From Bdellovibrio sp. CG22_combo_CG10-13_8_21_14_all_39_27 (lineage in GTDB: Bacteria; Bdellovibrionota; Bacteriovoracia; Bacteriovoracales; Bacteriovoracaceae), in contig PCTW01000084.1 of assembly GCA_002786715.1 (NCBI GenBank), positions 124,001 to 188,000 on the forward strand: 64,000 nucleotides of DNA, in the 5' to 3' direction. The position numbers and the translations under genes were made by a program. Shown piece after piece: positions 55,216 to 64,000 of the stretch (its first letter is position 1; each line of letters starts with the position of its first letter). The notes below the pieces were generated by a model. The model worked only from the letters and a program-made list of their open reading frames with translations, searched no databases and was not told the origin of the DNA.

Positions 55216-56699
55216 TACTCACTCAATCGGTAAACAAGCAACTGCTGGGCAATACCGAGTGTAATAGAAACTGTCATATAAAGATTTAATCCAGACGGAA
55301 GATCTTTCATGATAAAAGTAAAAACGATTGGCATAAACATCATCATTTTCTTCTGAGTTGGATCCGTCATGGGAGTTGGATTCAACTTACTTTGAAAAAA
55401 CATCACGATACCCATTAAAACAGGCAAAACATAGAAATGATCTTTTACACTTAAATCCGTAAGCCAAAAGTAAAAAGGAGCGCCTACAAGTTCAACTGAA
55501 TTAGAAAGTACTTGATAGAAAGCAATAAAAATTGGCATCTGAAGAATCATTGGAAGACAGCCACCTAATGGATTAGCACCTGAGCGCTTGAAAAGCTCCA
55601 TTGTTTCTTTCTGCATTCTCTGCGGATCGTCTTTAAATTTTTCCTTCAACTTTGCAATATCAGGTTGAATTGTCTGCATCTTCTTCATGCTCTTAAAGGA
55701 CTTGAATTGCAGAGGAAAGGTAAGCATACGAATAATAATTGTAAGAATGATAATTGCAATGCCGTAATTAGGGATATAGCGATGCAGATATTGCAGAACT
55801 CTTAATATAGGCACTGCTACAATACCAAAAAAGCCAAAATCTACGGCCTGATCAACATTGTCACCAATGGCCGACAAAAGATCATAATTCTTCTTAACAA
55901 AAACCAATTTAAAAGAATGCTCGTTGGCCTCATTTAACATTGAGAATTTGGCAGCTCCACTTTCGCTTAGATTATAAGTATAGAGTTGAGAATCATTAAC
56001 AAAGGCAAAGAGATGGTAATGAAAATCCAACCCAAACCACTTTAACTTACCTTCATCAGCATGATCTTTAGCAATTGAATATCTTTGCGCTGATCCGTCA
56101 AAATAAACATATTCACGTGGGCGCTTATTTTCAGAAGTCTTGGCCGTGGTGGAAAAGAAAAAAGAGAGCTTCGTTGCAGTTGGCCCTGAGATAATAAAAT
56201 TAAAAAACTTTTCAGTTTCTTGAATTCGCAACACTGTAGAAGTTGATTCATCAGTTAGGGTCCAAGAACTTGTCTCTCTATTGAAAGTAGGATTAGTAAA
56301 GTTAAAAGCACGATCCTTATATTGAGCACTTGATGCTCCAATCGACATTTTAAATTCATCACCAACAATGTCCTTATAAGGATAAACCGTATTAGGCGCC
56401 TGAATATCAGAAATCATTCCTTGAGAATTAATGGAAAGTGAACTGGAATTGAAATCCAATTTATAAACTTCTGAGTTTGCCACTGCAACTTCCGTAGGAG
56501 CAGAAGTTTGAGCATCAGAAGTTCCTTGCGAAACAACTGCTTGATTGGTTTTTGCTGGTTCAGACACTTGCGTTGCTTGGGTTGTTGATTGAGCGATATC
56601 ACCCGGCTTTACTTTTGGTGCAAAAAAATACTGCCAACCAATGAGAACAAATCCTGATAAGACGATTGCTAAAAATACTCTATTTTGATCAGTTTTCAC
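55215..56699 (-). CDS. yidC: Membrane protein insertase YidC
   Basis: Inserts membrane proteins alone or with Sec. The 494-residue protein has an N-terminal helix (LAIVLSGFVLIGWQYFFAPKV), a periplasmic beta domain (about 60-290), then the conserved membrane core (PNYGIAIIILTIIIRMLTFPL, KMKxIQPDI-like KKMQTIQPDIAKL, GGCLPMILQMPIFIAFYQVL and KKMMMFMPIVFTF). Start/stop overlaps link it with yidD and mnmE. Confidence 0.96.
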   Translation of the reverse strand: MKTDQNRVFLAIVLSGFVLIGWQYFFAPKVKPGDIAQSTTQATQVSEPAKTNQAVVSQGTSDAQTSAPTEVAVANSEVYKLDFNSSSLSINSQGMISDIQAPNTVYPYKDIVGDEFKMSIGASSAQYKDRAFNFTNPTFNRETSSWTLTDESTSTVLRIQETEKFFNFIISGPTATKLSFFFSTTAKTSENKRPREYVYFDGSAQRYSIAKDHADEGKLKWFGLDFHYHLFAFVNDSQLYTYNLSESGAAKFSMLNEANEHSFKLVFVKKNYDLLSAIGDNVDQAVDFGFFGIVAVPILRVLQYLHRYIPNYGIAIIILTIIIRMLTFPLQFKSFKSMKKMQTIQPDIAKLKEKFKDDPQRMQKETMELFKRSGANPLGGCLPMILQMPIFIAFYQVLSNSVELVGAPFYFWLTDLSVKDHFYVLPVLMGIVMFFQSKLNPTPMTDPTQKKMMMFMPIVFTFIMKDLPSGLNLYMTVSITLGIAQQLLVYRLSE

Positions 56700-56938
56700 T
56701 TATTACAATCTCCATGATGACAAGGTATGGGGTCGAAACCGCCATTTGAAAAAGGATGACAACTAAAAATGCGCAGAATTGAATACCATAGTGCTTTATG
56801 GAATGGAAAAGATTTAAAGCATTCAATGGAATATTGAGAACAAGTTGGGTAATAACGGCAACGACCACCAAGTACTGGCGAGATAAATAGTTGATAACAA
56901 CGAATAAAAAAGTGAAACAACTTATTTAGATAATTCAT
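56696..56938 (-). CDS. yidD: Membrane protein insertion efficiency factor YidD
   Basis: The 80-residue protein has RCYQLFISPVLGGRCRYYPTCSQYSIE and a C-terminal HPFSNGGFDPIP, both conserved in the family. It overlaps the end of rnpA by 17 bases and the start of yidC by four. Confidence 0.95.
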   Translation of the reverse strand: MNYLNKLFHFFIRCYQLFISPVLGGRCRYYPTCSQYSIECFKSFPFHKALWYSILRIFSCHPFSNGGFDPIPCHHGDCNK

Positions 56939-57272
56939 GATCTAACAAACTAAAAATATGAATAATATTCTTTTTCAGTTCCTCTTTATTTAACTTACCA
57001 GCTGGTACTCTAGCTACCATATGAAGATCAAAATGGTAATTTTTCACCGATGAATGTCTAAAGTATTCACGGGACATTCTTTTAATGAGGTTTCTAGAAA
57101 CTGAATTTCCAACTTTGCGAGAAACAGACAAGCCTAAACGAGCATGCTCAACTTGGTTAGGCTTGAAAAAAAACATAAAAGTACGCGACCTCACAACTTT
57201 GTTGTCAGTCATCAGATAGGAGTAATCAGCTTTAGTTAAAAGTCGAAAACTCTTTGGAAAGAAAAGATTCAC
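56922..57272 (-). CDS. rnpA: Ribonuclease P protein component
   Basis: The protein cofactor of RNase P. The 116-residue chain has the signature ARLGLSVSRKVGNSVSRNLIKRMSREYFR (RNR motif). It sits between rpmH and yidD, in the order found in nearly all bacteria. Confidence 0.95.
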   Translation of the reverse strand: MNLFFPKSFRLLTKADYSYLMTDNKVVRSRTFMFFFKPNQVEHARLGLSVSRKVGNSVSRNLIKRMSREYFRHSSVKNYHFDLHMVARVPAGKLNKEELKKNIIHIFSLLDHELSK

Positions 57273-57277
57273 AAAGC

Positions 57278-57430
57278 TTATTTGCTTCCAGTTGTAACTG
57301 TAAGTTGCTTGCGTCCTTTTGCACGACGAGCATTGATCACACTACGGCCTGTAGCTGACTTCATTCTCTTTAAGAATCCGTGAACACGAAGTCTCTTCTT
57401 TTTCTTGGGCTGCCAAGTACCTTTTTCCAT
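57278..57430 (-). CDS. rpmH: 50S ribosomal protein L34
   Basis: The 50-residue protein begins at ATG 57430 (GGAGATG before it); a longer in-frame start at 57517 is not needed. The signature [29 protein letters not shown] is that of L34. The usual MKRTYQPS start is replaced by MEKGTWQP. Upstream a TTGACT (57501-57496 on the minus strand) may be the -35 element of its promoter, but the -10 is poor. Confidence 0.95.
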   Translation of the reverse strand: MEKGTWQPKKKKRLRVHGFLKRMKSATGRSVINARRAKGRKQLTVTTGSK

Positions 57431-57640
57431 ATAACATCTCCACGATGGCGAATATAAATTTGTAGGGAGTATGGATACTCGATTTTGCTGTTTTAAGTCA
57501 AGAGACGGATTGGCCAATACTGAGCATCAGTGTAAGTTAATGTTAAAAAAGCTCTCTGCCCAAGCTCGAATGATGGTGCTATTAATTTCGTCCCCACACA
57601 CAAAGCGACGGGAAATAAAAAATTTCGGGAGAATAAACCA

Positions 57641-59206
57641 ATGGGAAACGGCTTTCCATTTGACTACTTTTTGTCTAATCAGGATGATCAAGGCACTAAG
57701 AAGTCCAATGTTTTCAATGATTTAAATAAAAACCTTAACCAGACCGCTCAAAATTCATCACAACCAATGCAAGAGTCTTTTGAGGCTCCAAAGAGTAGTG
57801 ATAACAACATTTTAAATGGAGAATTCCACAAGAATCTTCAGCAAAAAGTAGGCTCAGAAGCCTATGAATTGTATTTTAAGAACTTCTTTAATTTCGAGGG
57901 CTTATCGGCTGGAACTATCCAATTTACGGTAAAGACATCGATTTTAGTCAAGATTATTCAAGAAAATTTTAAGTCCGCTATTGAGGCTTCTATTGTTGAA
58001 ATATTAGGAAAATCAATACCTTATACTCTTCAAATTACTGAGAATTTGGCTGAAACCCAAGAGGAATACCGACCAAAAACGGCCAAAGATAGCCGATTTT
58101 CTTTGGATTTGAAGCCGACAAAGGACGATCTCAAATACAAAGTTGAATCTCAATATTTAGAGCATGTGAAATCTCCAGTAGAATTTTCACTTATTGATCC
58201 AGAGAAGAAATTCGAGAACTTTATCGTTGGTCCCTCAAACCAATTAGCTTTTGCTACTGCGCAGGCGGTTGCGCTGGCTCCTGGAAAAACGGGAAAATAT
58301 CCATGTCTTTATCTCTATAGTGACTCAGGACTTGGAAAAACTCACCTCCTCCATGCTGTCGCCAATGGAATCAAAACTAAATTTCCGCATATGATTATTT
58401 GCATGATCTCAGCCCGAGATTTCATGAAAGAGATGATCAATTACATTACCAGTAATAAATTAAACGAATTTCAGAAAAAATATACGGAATCAATTGATGT
58501 TCTCATGATCGATGATATCCACGAATTGAAAGATAGACAGGGAACTCAAAACGAGTTTTTCCATATCTTCAATGCACTTTATGAAAGAGGAAAGCAGTTA
58601 ATCTTTACTTCTGATAAAGCTCCACATGAAATTCACGGTATTGAGGAGAGAATACGAACTCGTCTCCAATGGGGGCTAGTTGTTGATATTCAAAAACCTG
58701 ATATTGAAACCAGAATGGCCATCATAAAGAGAAAAGCAATAGAAATGGATCTCTTTTTATCTGATGATATTTTATCTCTTGTTGCTCATAACATTAAATC
58801 GAGCATTAGAGAGCTAGAAGGTGCACTCATTAAGCTTTCAGCAGCTTCATCCATATCTAATTATGAAATTGAACCTGAAACTGTTAAACAGCTTTTAAAT
58901 CTCGATCGCTATAAGCCAGAGAAAAAACTCGACCTCGAAGGAATCGCAAAAGAAGTTGCTTCCTATTACAAAGTTACTCTAGCTGACATGAGATCAAAGT
59001 CTCGTGGCAGAAATTTTGTGAAGCCTAGACATGTTTGTATGTATCTTGGTCAAAGAAAATTGAGCGCAACATTAAAAGATATTGCGATCTATTTTGGTGG
59101 CCGAGATCACACCACAGTCCTTCATGGCATCAACAAGATCGAAGATTTGATTAATACCGATTCTAGTTTAAGAAAAGAGATCGAAGAGATTTCTAACCTT
59201 ATCTAA
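57641..59206 (+). CDS. dnaA: Chromosomal replication initiator DnaA
   Basis: AAA+ ATPase that opens oriC. The 521-residue protein has about 60 extra N-terminal residues before domain I (starting near 61). Domain III has Walker A SDSGLGKT (227-234, where the usual first residue is Gly), Walker B VLMIDD (287-292) and ERIRTRLQWGLV (arginine finger area). Domain IV ends GGRDHTTVLHG (DnaA-box binding). GGGAG stands eight bases before the ATG. The 210-base gap to rpmH holds no DnaA boxes that I can see. Confidence 0.97.
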   Translation: MGNGFPFDYFLSNQDDQGTKKSNVFNDLNKNLNQTAQNSSQPMQESFEAPKSSDNNILNGEFHKNLQQKVGSEAYELYFKNFFNFEGLSAGTIQFTVKTSILVKIIQENFKSAIEASIVEILGKSIPYTLQITENLAETQEEYRPKTAKDSRFSLDLKPTKDDLKYKVESQYLEHVKSPVEFSLIDPEKKFENFIVGPSNQLAFATAQAVALAPGKTGKYPCLYLYSDSGLGKTHLLHAVANGIKTKFPHMIICMISARDFMKEMINYITSNKLNEFQKKYTESIDVLMIDDIHELKDRQGTQNEFFHIFNALYERGKQLIFTSDKAPHEIHGIEERIRTRLQWGLVVDIQKPDIETRMAIIKRKAIEMDLFLSDDILSLVAHNIKSSIRELEGALIKLSAASSISNYEIEPETVKQLLNLDRYKPEKKLDLEGIAKEVASYYKVTLADMRSKSRGRNFVKPRHVCMYLGQRKLSATLKDIAIYFGGRDHTTVLHGINKIEDLINTDSSLRKEIEEISNLI

Positions 59207-59768
59207 TAACGCGTAATGTTTTCAATTTTTTGACAAACTCCCTGTAATTCACAAAAGACACAGGAAAAGTGAATAATCATTCGCTTATCCACTCTTTATC
59301 CACATTCTAAGGCTTTAGAGTGAAATGCTTTTTATTAACAAAAACCTTTATCCACAATAACTTGTGAATGTGGATGGGATAAATGGTGGAAAAACTTTAT
59401 TAACAGTCAAAGTTATCCACATTGTGAATAAAAAAGTGAATAAAGTGGTGCAGAAAAACATCTAAGAGAGAATATACGTCATATAAAAAGAGAGATGTGG
59501 ATTAAAAGTGGGAAATTAAAAAGTTATCCCCTAAATGAAAATATTTACACGTAATATCCGCAACGATGGCGCATAAGGCTAGTAGTTATACCCCTTTCAT
59601 CCAACTCCTAAAAATGAATCAACTATATGAAATTAATGATGAAAACAAGTTATCCCCGCAATCCACAGGTATAATAATAATAGTATTTAAATATATATAT
59701 AATATATATAAAGAAACTTGTTCAGATAGAGACTTGATTTACTCAATCCATGAAGCTAAATCTTTAGC
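59207..59768. other. Replication origin (oriC) between dnaA and dnaN
   Basis: This 562-bp gap has no gene I accept. DnaA boxes: perfect TTATCCACA at 59296-59304, 59348-59356 and 59413-59421 (plus strand) and TTATTCACA at 59423-59431 (minus strand). Close matches are TTATCCACT 59285-59293 and, on the minus strand, TTATTCACT at 59268-59276 and 59435-59443 and TAATCCACA at 59496-59504; TAATTCACA 59245-59253 is on the plus strand. The AT-rich unwinding element follows at 59670-59713. The gene order fits. Confidence 0.9.
59670..59713. other. AT-rich DNA-unwinding element
   Basis: A stretch made almost only of A and T (44 bases; TATAATAATAATAG, then TATTTAAATATATATA). It lies on the dnaN side of the DnaA boxes, where helix opening is expected. 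Two partial boxes (TTATCCCCG and AATCCACA) lie just before it. Confidence 0.65.
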
Positions 59769-60884
59769 ATGAAAATAAAAACAGATGTTCATTCACTCAG
59801 AGAAGCTATTAACAAAATTTTAAGTGTAGTCGACAAAAAGAACTCAAGACCAATACTTACCTACGCTTTAATAACAACAAGTGGAAATGGCTTAGAAATA
59901 AGTGCTACAGATCTTGAAGTAAGTGCCAAAGTAAAAGTAAACGCAAGTTCAGATTCTCACGGATCATTTTGTGTAAATGCTAAAAATATATCAGATATTT
60001 TAAGAGAACTTCCTGATAACGAACTTATTTTAAGTTTAGATGAATCAGAAAATCTTTTGAATATTGATTGTGGAAATATTCACTTTTCAGTTCTCATTCA
60101 CAAGAATGAGGATTTCCCGCAATTATATTTTGGAGATATCAAGAACTCATTCACAATTGAATCAAGAAGTATCATCAATCTCATCAATAAAACTTCATAT
60201 GCAATTTCAAGTGATGAAACACGTTTGTTTTTAAATGGAATATTCCTACAGTACGCTGACTCTAAACTTAGAGCAGTAGCAACTGATGGCCATAGATTGT
60301 CCTTATTTGATACTGAATTAACGGCCAAGCCGACTGATTATTTACTCAATGGAATCATTCTTCCAAAGAAAGGTGTTCAAGAGCTCAAAAAGTTAGCTGA
60401 GAGCTATCCTGATTCTGTAATGAATATCTCTGTTGATGAATCATTCATTTACGCTAACGTTGATGATTATTATTTTATTTCAGCAAGACTTATTGCTCGA
60501 GAATATCCAAAGTATCAAGCCGTTATTCCAAGCAAGACAAGCTATTCACTTTCACTTGAAAAATCAAAATTTTCTGAAGCCATTAAAAGAATTAAGACAA
60601 TGTCGAATGAGAAATCAAACGGTGTAAGAGTCCGACTAGGTAATAAAAAAATGTCTATCGCTGCCAATGACCCTTCTAAAGGCGAAGCAGAGCAACCCTT
60701 AGATATCGATTACACTGGCAAAGAATTAGAGATCAGATTCAATGCTAAGTACCTCTTAGAGTCTCTTTCAGTATTGGAAGACGAAGATATTTCAATCGAC
60801 TTTAATAATGAAATTAGCCCTGTGGTTCTTAAATCAACAAAAGATCATAATTACCTTGGCATTATTATGCCTTTAAAAATGTAA
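59769..60884 (+). CDS. dnaN: DNA polymerase III, beta sliding clamp
   Basis: The 371-residue ring protein tethers the polymerase to DNA. It has the three-fold repeated clamp pattern, with LTYALITTSGNGLEISATDLEVSA, AVATDGHRLS and the C-terminal LGIIMPLKM (usual MPMR/L). No Shine-Dalgarno sequence precedes the ATG; a weak TTGATT-17-TAAATC ends six bases before it. recF follows immediately. Confidence 0.96.
   Translation: MKIKTDVHSLREAINKILSVVDKKNSRPILTYALITTSGNGLEISATDLEVSAKVKVNASSDSHGSFCVNAKNISDILRELPDNELILSLDESENLLNIDCGNIHFSVLIHKNEDFPQLYFGDIKNSFTIESRSIINLINKTSYAISSDETRLFLNGIFLQYADSKLRAVATDGHRLSLFDTELTAKPTDYLLNGIILPKKGVQELKKLAESYPDSVMNISVDESFIYANVDDYYFISARLIAREYPKYQAVIPSKTSYSLSLEKSKFSEAIKRIKTMSNEKSNGVRVRLGNKKMSIAANDPSKGEAEQPLDIDYTGKELEIRFNAKYLLESLSVLEDEDISIDFNNEISPVVLKSTKDHNYLGIIMPLKM

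Positions 60885-64000
<3,116 letters not shown>

Noticed and set aside
57518-57640. A second oriC segment between rpmH and dnaA
   Set aside because: I find no DnaA box or AT-rich unwinding element in this gap; boxes are on the dnaN side only.
59566-59772. 68-codon open frame inside the oriC gap starting with ATGGCGCATAAG
   Set aside because: It lacks a ribosome-binding site, has a composition driven by the AT-rich unwinding element (runs of Ile, Tyr, Lys), and no recognisable domain. It overlaps dnaN by four bases, which by itself is not enough.

Overview
The window carries the replication-origin region of a low-GC (clearly AT-rich by eye), Gram-negative bacterium. Lipoprotein signal peptides, outer-membrane barrels, an LptF/G permease and YidC show an outer membrane. 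The order rpmH-rnpA-yidD-yidC-mnmE-mnmG-rsmG-parA-parB-bactofilin-atp(b',b,delta,alpha,gamma,beta,epsilon), facing dnaA-oriC-dnaN-recF-gyrB, is typical of the former Deltaproteobacteria and Bdellovibrionota. Together with the low GC and the many uncharacterised exported proteins, a Bacteriovorax-like relative (Bdellovibrionota) is my inference, not something proven by the sequence.

Layout. 1-7.4 kb: a sugar-kinase fragment, an M48-like lipoprotein without its catalytic histidines, a LysM lipoprotein, an outer-membrane protein, an LptM-like lipoprotein, folK, etfBA, an exported protein behind a textbook sigma-54 promoter, and two small regulators. 7.4-14.7 kb: HAMP-like membrane protein, lytic transglycosylase, ychF-pth-prs, tRNA-Gln, bifunctional penicillin-binding protein. 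14.7-26.4 kb: envelope genes (barrels, Met/Gln-tailed exported protein, LptF/G permease, ArnT-like glycosyltransferase) with priA and galU. 26.4-35.9 kb: def-fmt-rpe-hutH-hutU-hutI tightly packed, then a TlpA-like thioredoxin, a small pilin-like protein, glpK and a lipoprotein. 36-43 kb: radA, ligA, an outer-membrane protein that probably starts at ATT, an HTH protein, and a large lipoprotein. 43-64 kb: F1-ATPase with both b subunits (subunits a and c absent here), bactofilin, parB, parA, two perfect parS sites, rRNA and tRNA modification genes, the rpmH cluster, dnaA, oriC (a 562-bp gap with DnaA boxes and an AT-rich unwinding element), dnaN, recF and the first two thirds of gyrB.

How the genes work together: the last 20 kb holds initiation (dnaA, oriC, dnaN), segregation (parABS), membrane insertion (yidC/yidD) and ATP synthesis genes. 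The most unusual signal is a 16-bp near-palindrome, TGGTTCTATAGGACCA, present four times in tandem inside mnmE, where it codes for GPIEP repeats at the G5 region of a GTPase whose G4 motif is also degenerate. A fifth, inverted copy lies in the parB-bactofilin spacer. A second theme is a set of genes without a Shine-Dalgarno sequence whose start codon lies 6-7 nt after a -10 box, suggesting leaderless transcripts.
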